Source: Zymoseptoria tritici IPO323 (Eukaryota > Ascomycota > Dothideomycetes > Mycosphaerellales > Mycosphaerellaceae). From it: 64,000 nt of DNA. The notes beneath the pieces are model-generated. The model made no database searches. It saw nothing but the letters and a program-made list of their open reading frames with translations, and had not been told where the DNA came from. Each line of letters starts with the position of its first letter. Position 1 is the first letter of the stretch. The stretch is taken from positions 248,001 through 312,000 of the forward strand of contig NC_018205.1 of NCBI RefSeq assembly GCF_000219625.1, in the 5' to 3' direction. A program made the position numbers and the translations under genes. Below are positions 11,613-21,487 of this stretch, in pieces.

Positions 11613-13259
11613 TCAGCCTATCCAAACAATCGCCTTCTTGAGAACAGCTTTATTCTCGTACTGCTCTCCTTCGGCATTGCCAGCAACTAGCACTAGCGGG
11701 GTACAGAGCAGAGTGATGCTATGGCCATCAAGAGCCTCCGGAGTGTGCTCGAGATCTCGCTTGTGCAGAGGATGAACTTCAAAGACATCTGATGTAGACT
11801 TGTAGCTCATCGAGTTGGTCTGATGCTTGATCGAGCTCCAGTTGTGCACCTCCACACGTGCCTTGCGTGTCCACAAAGCCCACGAAAGCTCGCAGGCGTC
11901 ATGGACGAGGGCCGCAAGGCCATTGTATGCATGTTCATACTGCTCGTTCGAAAGAGGTCCCATGAACTCATCTATTGCGCTATTGACGACCTCAACCATA
12001 GCTCTATGACGGCTCTCCTTAACGAGATCCTTCACGAAAGCTACGCTAGAGTCTGCCTCTGCGGTCGGCGGGTCAAGCAAGCGTAAGAGCTGGCATCTCA
12101 AAGCCTCCGCTCCGGCCTCGTCACCTACAAGGAGCTGTCAATTAATTGTCCACTTTCGTGATGTGGTCGGAAAGTTCTTACTATTTCTGATCAGTCCCAG
12201 CAGAATCTCAATATCTGCACCGTGGCATTTCCGGAGGACACAGTCATCCATGCCTCCCACGAATGCGAAGAATGGATCACCAATGATCTTGGACAAGATA
12301 TCAAAGGACACTGCAGCAGTGAGCAAGACTTGCGATGCCTTCCCGGGCTTTAGCATGGCTCTGTTCCGAAGTAGACATTCGCGCAGCCTCGCATCAGGTT
12401 GGATGCATCCTCGAAGCATAAGTGCCTGCATGGTAGACTTGAAGCGCTCAGGATCAAGAACTTGCTCAAGCGTCAACCCGGAGTTGCTCTCAGCCCACTG
12501 CCGAACGCCGGAATGTAGCAACTTGAGTCGATGCTCGATCTCGAAGGTCGGCAGCGGCGCCCATTGCGTCGACTCCACCGCGTGCAGCTGGGCAGCCTGC
12601 ATGTTGCGGATCGTAGACTCGAGCCTTTCAATCTGCTTCTCATAATCTCTGCACGACTTCGCCACGGACTCTCCCTTGTCTTGAACAGCCGTTACTTTCT
12701 GCTTTGCTGCTGCGACCGCCTCGTCGGCTGCATCTCTGATCTGTTTGGCGGCGTAAGAGTGCTGCATTACTTGCTCGCGAAGCCTCAGGTTCGTGCTTTC
12801 CAGAATTTTATTCTCTTGCGCCTGGAACTCGTTGAATGTAACCATCTGCTCAATTTGCTTCTCTTGAGCTCTGGCCTTGGTACGATACTCGAGGTAAGCT
12901 TCGTAGAGCTCTTGATTTTTGACTCCTATTTTGCCTAATCGCTCTTCGTCTCGCTTCTGCAGTGTGGGCTGTACCACTTGCGTTGGAGCCACCAAGCTTC
13001 GAATCATGGAGAAGCCTGTTTGGAAGTAGCCGCTGCTCCCTTGCTGCTGCCGGGGGCGCCTAGTGTGACCGTCGGATCCGGTCTGAAGGGTTAACGAGTA
13101 AGCGCTGGTTCTGGTCTGCCCGTGGTCCTCGTTGGCCGTAGCCTTCGCTTGCTGATTGTTTACTACTTCGCTGCGCTCTACTTGTATCTTGCAGCTGTCC
13201 CGTCGCACGTCCAAGACTGTGCCGATGTTGTTCGACAGTCCGTCAATGCTGTTCTCCAT
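11613..13259 (-). CDS. Coiled-coil protein of unknown function, two exons
   Basis: Exons 13259-12182 and 12124-11613 are joined by a 57-bp intron (donor GTAAGA, acceptor TTGTAG) and give about 529 residues. Residues 1-100 are polar and low-complexity. A coiled coil follows (QELYEAYLEYRTKARAQEKQ to about residue 230), then a helical globular-looking half (WAPLPTFEIEHRLKLLHSG, FDILSKIIGDPFFAFVGG, VVNSAIDEFMGPLSNEQYE). No known domain is recognised. It is divergent from the Hsp70-like gene with 314 bp between start codons, so the two may share a promoter. The C-terminal half resembles an adaptor domain more than an enzyme, but this is inference. Confidence 0.7.
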
Positions 13260-13573
13260 CCTACCGTGGGTTGATACTTACATGTGAAGGGGGAAGTTGT
13301 GAGCTCGAAAAACGGTGAATCGCTTCCACAGATAGTGATCAGGTGAGATTCGCAGATCGTTGTGCCTCCTATGAGTACGCGAACGGTTGCTGACGCGCTC
13401 CCCCATCGAATCACAACAACAAAAGCTCAACGGCAGCTCATTTCCAGATATCTCTTGGAGCTTCTCTTGGCTTCCGCACTACTCTGCTGATTCATTCCAG
13501 AACTCATCTGCAAGCCTTGCAGCACACATCTGCACATCAGACCGCCGATATCACGCCGTACTCAGCAGTCAAC
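13260..13573. promoter_or_regulatory. Divergent promoter region
   Basis: This 314-bp spacer separates the start codons of the minus-strand coiled-coil gene and the plus-strand Hsp70-like gene. It must hold both 5' leaders and promoters unless one gene has a distant upstream exon. I could not identify specific factor sites. Confidence 0.5.
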
Positions 13574-15802
13574 ATGGAGGGCACAATATCATCCAGCTTG
13601 CACAAGCTCATTATTGGTGTTGACTTCGGTACCACCGCAACCGGCATCAGCTGGGTTTCAACAGCAGGCGCCCATGTCAAGGTTCTGGACGATGTACACT
13701 GTATTATGAACTGGTATTTCTTTCGGGTAGATTGAAAACGCCAAGAATCAGCTAACGACTCGCAGGCCTGGCGGCAACAACTCCTGCAAGACCCCATCAC
13801 GTCTTGCGTACGCGAACAATAACGAGAGTATCAACGCCAATGCCTTCGGCTTCGAAGTCAAATCGTACATGGAGTCGTTCGCCTGGATGAAGCTGCTACT
13901 AGATCCCGAACAAGCGACAAAGTTCGATGATCCAAGCCTTACCAAGAGCGAGGGCGATGGCGTACTGAAGCGTCCGATCAACAAGACACCCGTTGAACTG
14001 TGTGCCGACTATCTCACCGAAGTCATCCAGCACGCCTATGCCTACTTGTCTCGAACCATCACCGCCGAAGTCCTCGAGGCAACTCCAATCGATTTTTGGT
14101 TTACTGTTCCAGCGGTCTGGAGTGACAAGGCAAAGGCTGACACTCTTCGAGCTGCGCGCTACGCTGCAAAGCAGGCCAAGCTTCGATGGCATCCTGATAG
14201 CCAGCTCTTCCTGATTCGCGAGCCAGAGGCCGCAGCTGTGGCAACAGTCTCCGCGCTTACCCAGGGCGGCTCGCAGCAACACATCAAGGTTGGCGATAGC
14301 ATTTTGATCTGTGATTGTGGTGGGGGCACGGTCGATATCACTACCTACGTAATCGATAGCATTACTCCCAAGCTCGCCTTCAAGGAGCTCCTCGTGGGCA
14401 CAGGTACGTTTCGCTCGAAGCACCGGTATGGCCACTGCTGAACACTCTTTAGGTGGCAAGTGTGGCTCTACGTACATTGACCGACAGTTCTTGGAGTGGA
14501 TGGAAGACATGTTCGGCCCTCACTTCACCAGCTTGCCACCAGCCAAGCGTGGTCCCGCGAGTGCTCTGATGAAGAGCTTTGAGACGGCTAAGCTCGATTT
14601 CGGCATGTCCACAGATATCAAGAAGTACTATGAGGTCGATTGCTTCATGGAGGAGGCCCACAAGTCACACTGGTACGATGATTCGGAGTGGTTTGTCAAG
14701 CTACACTAGTAAGTCACCTCCGAGTGTTGCCAGATCGCGCACTAATATTCCTGTAGCGGGGATCTGAAGTCGATGTTTGATCCAGTCGTCGATAAGATTA
14801 TTGCTCTTCTGCAAAGCCAACTCGACGCTGAGCGCCGCCAAGCTGGACAAGTGACCATCAAGGTAAACGGCGCACCTCATCGCCATCGCTACTCGCTGAT
14901 GTGATCCCAGACTGTGTTTCTCGTGGGAGGCTTTGGCGAGTCTGCCTATCTGAACGCCGTACTACACAAGTGGTGCACTGAGCACAAAATCATACTGATG
15001 TGCCCACCGAAAGCGTAAGTTGCATGCCTCCTTTTGAATTCCAACTTATCTACTTTACCTAGTCAGTCCGCCATTGTTCGCGGTGCCGCCCTGAGTGGTC
15101 TGCACAACATTCAGCCAACCTCTCGTCGTTCTCGTCTTCACTACGGTTGGAGCTGTAGCGAAGCCTTCGATCCTATGCGTCACGACGAGCGTGATGCATA
15201 CCTCGATCCGTGGTACAATAACGGAAAGAGGGCGACTGGGAACATGTGCTGGGAGCTCAGCAAGGTAAGCTGGCGCCATACACGTTGCAAGTCTTCATCG
15301 TTATTGACACAGTGACCAGGGTGATTTGGTCGACGAGACTACAAAGGTCGATTTTGGCTTTGCCGAGCCTGTCTACGAAGATTTCGTCAAGTCTGGCAGT
15401 TTCAACCTCGACCTGTACTGTTCGAGCGAAGATGATGCACCTCACTACCTTCGCAATTACGGTATGCTCAGTCTTTCTCTTGTGACAGGCCCAGTACTGA
15501 CTGTCTCAGGTGTGCACAAGCTCGCCTCCATCAGCCTTAACTATGGAATTGTTGACCTTACTTGCTTCGAGTCCAAGGTGGCCAACGGTCGCCGTATGCG
15601 CCGCATCTGCGCTGAGGTTGCTGTCCACTTCGGTCACCGTCGTGGCGTTCTTGTCTTCACTGCTGTTGTCAACGGCAAGGAAATCGGCGCCACTGAGGTC
15701 AATTTCAATGGGCAGAGCACTACTGATGTCACTGAGAGTATGAGCAATATGGACATCGGGAGTAATGCTGGCGCACTCACGCCGTCTTGTGCTCAGCAGT
15801 AA
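13574..15802 (+). CDS. Hsp70-like ATPase, eight exons
   Basis: Eight exons: 13574-13713, 13766-14403, 14453-14708, 14757-14862, 14911-15014, 15063-15264, 15320-15461 and 15510-15802. All have canonical splice sites and give 626 residues. The actin/Hsp70 nucleotide-binding fold is visible: phosphate-1 IIGVDFGTTATGISW near the N-terminus, phosphate-2 ILICDCGGGTVDITTY and the adenosine motif TVFLVGGFGESAYL. The classic DnaK substrate-binding domain and the EEVD tail are absent. This fits the fungal Hsp70-like (HSPA12-type) family, which is expanded in filamentous fungi and whose substrates are poorly known. It is probably a cytosolic ATPase, as no signal peptide is seen. The frame is intact with no RIP damage, so it is probably functional. 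Confidence 0.88.
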
Positions 15803-16761
15803 GAGACTGTAATTACATGCTGGCAAGGTAATGGCGACTTCACCGGTATTGCTCAACAACAGCACCGCTTAAGCAGACATGTGGTAACTTAGATGGAAGA
15901 GCATTGGACACACAGTTTAGACACATGAGCCGTGTAAGGGTCTTTATGGACAGCTAGCGCTTGAGCTAATGGAACAAACAATTGTTCGACATCTTGAGGA
16001 ACATGCTCGCACCATTAGGACGCAGTAGCAGGAGGCATTCCCTATCCATGTTGTTCTGCACTCAGCTCGACCATCTTCTTTTCAAAAGGTTCGCCGTAAC
16101 ATTCCTCGCAGCCATAGATGTCGAATCTGGCGCTCCGATCCAAGCAATATCTTCGGGCTCTTCTTGTTCTTCGCGGATTGCTTCGAGGCGGCGTGGACGG
16201 GGTTGAGCATCAGGAATATGCAGAAGAGACTCTGGACTTTGGTACTATAAAGAATCAGCTGGCAGCTATGTACTAGACTCTGTTACCGAACCTTGAGTAC
16301 GATCCCTAGAACAGGCTTGCTGAACCTTAGCAAATGTCCAAGATTCTGCAACGACAGTGTGTTCATCCAACACGATACCGCGTCAAGCTGCCAGGATCTC
16401 TTCTCGAAGCAGAACAAGTACCGAAGGCTAGCTATCGTGGCTGCCCGCTGACAAACGCCTTCCAGATCACGCTCTGTCCCGCAGAGGTCCCGCACAAGTT
16501 CGACAATTGCGTCCCAATACACATTTCGAGACGCAAAGAAGATAATGCAGGCGTCTTCGAATTGTGACCAGTTATCGAGCCTCATAGCCATAACATAAGT
16601 AGTCGTCTGAGCGAATGCTTAGGGGAGGCAGTACTTGATCAGTATATGTATGCTGCGGTCTTCTGGGGTCAACCCCGGGGTCAAAGAGCCATCTCAGGCC
16701 TGCAAAACTGATAAGAGCCAGCACAGATCCTGATCTTAATGACTTCTATTCAAACGCGACT
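15803..16761. other. Mostly intergenic; one doubtful minus-strand ORF
   Basis: Only one frame is worth noting: minus strand 16591-16283, 102 codons from an ATG (WSQFEDACIIFFASRNVYWDAI...). It has a plausible mixed composition but no motif and no clear further exon. I do not call it a gene. The rest shows nothing I can support. Confidence 0.35.
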
Positions 16762-17313
16762 ATGTCTCTCCGTGTACGGTTCAATTCGTACCCAATCTCA
16801 TCGACTTGCGGCCCTCCTAGCCGAGGCATCCTAGACTTACTGTATAAGTTCGAGCATCATATCTATGAATGCGTGACTTGCAATCAGTTCTGCGACTCAT
16901 CCGATTTTCTGGTGTTCTGCTCGCGAGGCCTCTCCATCGCCACAACTGTGAACGAGCTCCTAGTCTTCCGCAAGAATCGCACAGAATATCGGAACAGTGC
17001 CACCAGATGCACCGAGGTAGTCGAGATACCATACCACCTCTGGGCATGCAGAGCTTTTCTTTACCACTCACGGCCTACCCTCACAGCATCTGATGCGCCA
17101 GCGATGCGGCCGCAAAGCTTCTCAGGCGTCACAAAGCCGCAGAAAGCTCGGCTCCGTCGGGCGTCACGCAACAGTGAATGCATGCGCTATTCACCACGGT
17201 CGCCACAAGCTCGACTATATCGTATAAGGCAGGAATCGAGGATGATGCGTTTCGAAGGCGATGATCACATCCATGAGTGCCTGACGTCTATGCGAAGGGT
17301 AGTATTATATTGA
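16762..17313 (+). CDS. Hypothetical Cys-containing protein
   Basis: A single open frame of 183 codons runs from an ATG to a TGA. The N-terminal two thirds look like a folded protein: ILDLLYKFEHHIYECVTCNQFC contains a CxxC...C pattern, followed by SDFLVFCSRGLSIATTVNELLVF and VVEIPYHLWACRAFLYH. The C-terminus is Arg/Ser-rich and may be disordered or over-extended. The Cys spacing could bind zinc, but no family is recognised. It may be expressed or may be a relic; codon use resembles the neighbouring genes. Confidence 0.4.
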   Translation: MSLRVRFNSYPISSTCGPPSRGILDLLYKFEHHIYECVTCNQFCDSSDFLVFCSRGLSIATTVNELLVFRKNRTEYRNSATRCTEVVEIPYHLWACRAFLYHSRPTLTASDAPAMRPQSFSGVTKPQKARLRRASRNSECMRYSPRSPQARLYRIRQESRMMRFEGDDHIHECLTSMRRVVLY

Positions 17314-17335
17314 GTATATAGAACAGAATAATGAG

Positions 17336-17892
17336 CTACTTGCTGTTGGTACTTTGCATAACGACGTACTGCTCACTATCCACCGTTGTCTTGTTGTTTC
17401 TGGTCACGCCTCCGATCAACGATCCGAAATGAGCCTGTAAAGGCGACATTCCATTCCTCTTCAATTGCAGATCGTTGATGCGAACGGAGGCTTTGCTAGC
17501 CCACTCTTTGAGAGTCTGTTGATCGACCTCAACATTACACACCCGACTACAAGAATGATTAGTAAGGTTGAAACCGGAGCAATCTGGACGATCGACGCAC
17601 AAGGTAAAGTTCTGAACGGTGTTCAAAAGCTCGTGAAATCCGAGTTCCAATCTAATGAAAGGTTAGGCGCAAGACACGGAAGGGTAACAGTATTGACGTA
17701 CTGTGCAAACTGCTGCTGTACGTGGACAAGCTGACTGTAGGCCGGACAAGCACAGGCAACGGCTGTTGGCCACCGGTCAACATTCTGGCTGGGGTCGCTG
17801 CCACCTGCGATCTGCGGTTGCTCGAGTTCGAAGCAGCTTAAATCCCATTCGTCCAAAGTCAGGTCCAAAGTTGGATGGTTTCCGAGCGACAT
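17336..17892 (-). CDS. Hypothetical protein, two exons
   Basis: Exons 17892-17702 and 17651-17336 are joined by a 50-bp intron (donor GTACGT, branch CTAAC, acceptor TTAG). Splicing gives ...HVQQQFAQ-LELGFHELLNTVQ... and 168 residues. The N-terminus is acidic (LDLTLDEWDLSCFEL); the rest looks helical (EVDQQTLKEWASKASVRINDLQLKRNG) with several cysteines. No signal peptide, membrane segment or known domain is seen. The clean splice that fuses two frames is the main evidence that this is real. Confidence 0.55.
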
Positions 17893-18076
17893 AATTCTAA
17901 TAAAGCCTCGAAACAGTGCAATTATCGTTCTGTGCTTGTTGTCCTACTGGATCCTTGCTCTTCCTTGCACCCAAGATACCTGGCGTCTGGCCAGGACTTT
18001 ATGCGTAGGCAACCAAGACAGTTTCAAGCAGGAGCAATAAGCTCGAAGGCGGGCCGCAGATCCGGCGTTTATTCTG

Positions 18077-18174
18077 CGGCGGTTATGCTCCGGCGGCTAT
18101 GCTCCGGCGGCTATGCTCCGGCGGCTATGCTCCGGCGGCTATGCTCCAGCGGTTGTGCTCCGGCGACTATGCAC
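18077..18174. repeat. 14-bp minisatellite, seven units
   Basis: Seven tandem units of CGGCGGCTATGCTC start at 18077, 18091, 18105, 18119, 18133, 18147 and 18161; the first and the last two are variants. The period is not a multiple of three and no convincing gene covers it. Confidence 0.9.
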
Positions 18175-18361
18175 GAGCGGAAAGTTAGTTTCCAACTCGC
18201 AGAAGGCGGCAAAGAAGTCACATGGCCCTTCTCGTCTGTGTGTACCTTTCGGTTGTACACTCGTCAGTAACACCTATAAGTAGGCACTGATCTACCAGAG
18301 CATTGAAATTAGTACAGGCGCGACTGAAGCTCACCTCCAACCAAGTACCAGGTTTTGCAAG

Positions 18362-19036
18362 ATGTCACAGGAAAACACGATGCCGTCTAGAAACGATAAT
18401 CCTTCCTCTTGGGACGCCGTCTCAACATCCAGTAGCGATCTCTGGCTGCTTCAACATCTCCATCGAAACGCAATCTTGGACGGAGGCGAGCGAGAAGCAC
18501 AGTCTGCTGTTCTCCAAGCTTTCTGGTCGAAGCTCAGGAACTACACCATCCTCGAAGCCAATTATCATGAGTTGCAGAAGTCCCATATCGAATTAGCTGC
18601 GACTAGTGTAGAGAGAGATCGGCTGATCAGTGAGCTGCGGGCTCAAGCTGTGCAGGCCACCATCGAAAGGGATTTGGCAGAGTCACTGGACACCATATCA
18701 GAGGCTGTGATCTCTATGATAGAGAACTCCGAAGACAAGTTAGCAACCTCGCGGCTCGCGGGAGCAAAAGCCCGTCAAGCGCTTGCGGATTCACGACTAT
18801 ATTGTGTTCAAGCTGAGCGAATCAACTCTCGACTGGAGCAAGAATTGAGTGTGTCTCGAGACGAAACGGTACAAGCTCTCGAGCAGTTCGAGACGTTACG
18901 CTGGCAGAGTGAGAGCTTGCTCGAAAGCAAGGACGCAGAGATACAGGAATTGTCTGCTTCTCTTCAAAGATTGCAAGCAACATCGCGAACGCGCACGGGC
19001 AAGAAACGACGTCACCGCCAAAAGCGACAAGCATGA
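18362..19036 (+). CDS. Coiled-coil protein, 224 residues
   Basis: A single exon from ATG 18362 ends in a basic tail (TGKKRRHRQKRQA). After about 35 polar residues the protein is almost entirely helical with heptad character: ILEANYHELQKSHIELAATS, ERDRLISELRAQAVQATIER, SLLESKDAEIQELSASLQRL. The Lys/Arg-rich end could be a nuclear localisation signal. No enzyme motif is seen. It is the third coiled-coil gene between 3 and 19 kb, but it shares no obvious sequence with the others. Confidence 0.6.
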   Translation: MSQENTMPSRNDNPSSWDAVSTSSSDLWLLQHLHRNAILDGGEREAQSAVLQAFWSKLRNYTILEANYHELQKSHIELAATSVERDRLISELRAQAVQATIERDLAESLDTISEAVISMIENSEDKLATSRLAGAKARQALADSRLYCVQAERINSRLEQELSVSRDETVQALEQFETLRWQSESLLESKDAEIQELSASLQRLQATSRTRTGKKRRHRQKRQA

Positions 19037-19763
19037 GGCTTCTTGGCATTCTTGCGTTTTCTTTGATCGATTGATAATTCATTGCTCGTATGCTATGTAA
19101 TAATACAATGCGAAACAAATTCGAAGGCACTGAACACAAACCTGCTGCCTCGCGCGTTCTTACTCGAATCACTAGTTAGTAGGCTATCAAAACTGATCTC
19201 TCTTGGCATCTCGGACAATGTTGATACCATGTCTCCGTAAGGTGAACGAGGAGGCGATAATGGTTTAAGGACCCCATAGACCTGAGGATTCTGCCAAACT
19301 TACTCTTCCTTCATGTTATGGATTTGCGCAACGTGAGACGAGGTCGCCATTGTCGTGCAGACATTACCCATCACGAATCAGGTTCGTGGATGCATGTTGT
19401 GTGGTAATGGATCCTGGATTCTGTTCCAGACAGAAGGGTACCTCTTACCCATCTTTCCCGGAGGTCTCCAGACTACCATCCTCCGAAGCCATCCTAGCCG
19501 CGCGCTTCGAGTTGTTAACGCCCCAGACTAAATGCGAACGCAAAGAGATCTGCGGCCAACAGGCCAGAGGATGGTAGAGAGGGAAAAAGAGGACTCCCTA
19601 CCCCCTCTTCCCCGGTTGGGGGGGGGGGGGGGGGGGGGGGGGGTCAAGATATCAGACAAAGGGGTCATGCTACGCTATGCGAGGCCAGAGGTTTTTCAAA
19701 ATCTCCCTCATAAGATTGAGGATGGCAGGACTCTGAAACTCGAAATCGTAATCTGAACCCTCG
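19037..19763. other. Intergenic, contains a long poly-G run
   Basis: No gene is seen. The notable feature is an uninterrupted run of 26 G at 19618-19643. The right end is the upstream region of the lysozyme-like gene. Confidence 0.5.
19618..19643 (+). repeat. Poly-G tract, 26 bases
   Basis: This is an uninterrupted G run preceded by CCCCTCTTCCCCGGTT. Such tracts can form G-quadruplexes and are unstable; the exact length is also prone to sequencing error. Confidence 0.85.
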
Positions 19764-20867
19764 ATGGCCATGTATACACTTGTCATCACCATATGGTTGC
19801 TCTTGCTCGGAATAGAGGCTACACACTCAAATCAGCCATGCTCTGAGGAGGGCCATTGTCAAACTGTGGCAGACACTGAAAGTTTTCTAATTTGTGCCTC
19901 TGGAATATGGCAGGAGATGCCTCGAGGAACGTGGACCTGCAAGAATGGAGTCCTCATCCCAGACCAAATAACAACGTCTTCCTTCAGCACATCACCCACC
20001 GTCGAGTGCTACTCCACCATTTCTGAAATCGGGTCTACGTGCAATTCAGTAACGACCACAAGCTCTGCTCAGTCACCAGCAGTCTCTGCCAGCCTGCCAA
20101 AGGTAGTCTACGAAGGGTCTTACTCAGCTTATTATGGAGATGGGTCAGCGGCCCAAGGCTGGCCTAACATAGATGGCTGGATAGACTTCGAGAAAATGTA
20201 GGCTCAAGAAAATGCCCTCCAACGCGCCGCTGACAGAGGACAGGTTCGAAATCAACCATGAAGCAATGCAATCATCCTGCGCCAACTGGGGAGTTCCCAA
20301 CAACTCAGAAGAAGAAATGACCGATTTGAAGGCCGCAATTGTGACTATTGGTCAGAGGAGCTCTATTGATCCCCGTTTCATATTGGCAATTATCATGCAA
20401 GAATCTACGGGTTGTGTTCGCGTTGTGTCTACAATGGGAGTTCATCCTAACCCCGGCTTGATGCAGAGTCACCAGGGGTACGTTCCCAGGGTAATTCATA
20501 AAGACATTGCTAACAATACGACAGGTCCGGAACTTGCAATAGCAACAGCGTGGTCAATGGTAGCTTGGGTTTCCAAAGCCAGGGAGTTCAGGTACCTTGC
20601 CCGTATAGCAGCATTTTCCAGATGGTTTCGGACGGAAGCGAGGGCACTCCTGCGGGTGACGGATTGGCTCAAGTTTTGCAGGAACAAGGGCACGCTGATG
20701 TTTCCAAGTACTATCGTGCTGCCAGGATTTATAACAGTGGCAGGATCATGCCTAGTGGGCTCTTGGAGCAGACATATCAGAATTGTTGTACTCCTGCATA
20801 TGCGAGTGACATAGCTAACAGACTTACGGGCTGGGTGGACGGACTTAGAGTATTCGCTATTCCATAA
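19764..20867 (+). CDS. Secreted lysozyme/transglycosylase-like protein
   Basis: Three exons (19764-20197, 20244-20477, 20525-20867) with introns GTAGGC...GACAG and GTACGT...CGACAG give 336 residues. The start MAMYTLVITIWLLLLGIEA is a signal peptide. A Cys-rich segment (PCSEEGHCQTV, ICASGIWQ, TWTCKNG) resembling a small carbohydrate-binding module follows, then a Ser/Thr linker. The C-terminal domain carries PRFILAIIMQESTGCVRV and PGLMQSHQG, the pattern of the lysozyme-fold SLT family with the likely catalytic Glu in MQES, and ends with AYASDIANRLTGWV. Both splices restore family-like sequence (SHQG-SGTCN). It is probably secreted and may cut peptidoglycan or a related polymer in competition with bacteria; the activity is inferred. 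Confidence 0.75.
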
Positions 20868-21487
20868 ACTGTATGACTTACTTACACCCTGTCGATCTGA
20901 ACAGTTCGTGCATTCTTGAGGAACGGCAGATTCGAGCGATGAAATAGCTTGGTAATACTTGAACGTGATAGGTAAGCGTTATGTCAACTTCTGCAATGTG
21001 TAACTCGGCACCCGACATCAAGTCCAATGAATGGAGATGGGCCCCGAGGCAGAGAAATGCCACAAGGTGGAGCGAGGCAGTATGGCAGAAAGCAGTAAGG
21101 CACGCCGATGCAGGGCATTCCAGGGCAGGAGGGCAAGGGTGAGCCCCAAGGCACAAAGCAGTAGGGCACCGCCATGCACTGGGGCTACATAGTGCCTCAC
21201 GACACGGTGATGCCCGGCGGCACGGTGATGCCCTGAGGCATCACCGTGCAATGGGGCATCACAAAGCCCTCGGGCAAAATGGTTCAAGGCTTTAGGATGC
21301 CCGGCGACACCGTCACGCCCCCGGGCATACTGCCCTACTAGGGCTTTGTGATGCCCGGCGGCAGAGGATCGCCGGAAGGCGAAGCGCCCAAAGTGTCTCC
21401 AAGCGCCGCCTTGCCTGCTCAAAGCGCTGAATTGCCTGTGTTAAGAACAGTACCTCCCGTCGCTGAGCATCATTCCCAGGACGCACG
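20868..21487. other. Intergenic with GC-rich inverted repeats
   Basis: No gene is supported; long minus-strand frames here are by-products of short GC-rich repeats. Between 21,190 and 21,360 the motif GTGATGCCC recurs in both orientations, giving strong hairpin potential directly upstream of the DUF3723 gene. Confidence 0.5.
21221..21248. repeat. Perfect 12-bp-stem hairpin
   Basis: CACGGTGATGCC, a 4-base spacer CTGA, then GGCATCACCGTG form an exact inverted repeat. A second inverted pair lies around it: GGCATCACAAAGCCCT near 21256 and AGGGCTTTGTGATGCC near 21342. Such a cluster can form a cruciform or an RNA structure in the leader of the next gene. Confidence 0.85.

Noticed and set aside
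17875..18270. 131-codon plus-strand ORF over the minisatellite
   Set aside because: It overlaps the start of the better-supported minus-strand gene and is mostly translation of the 14-bp repeat.
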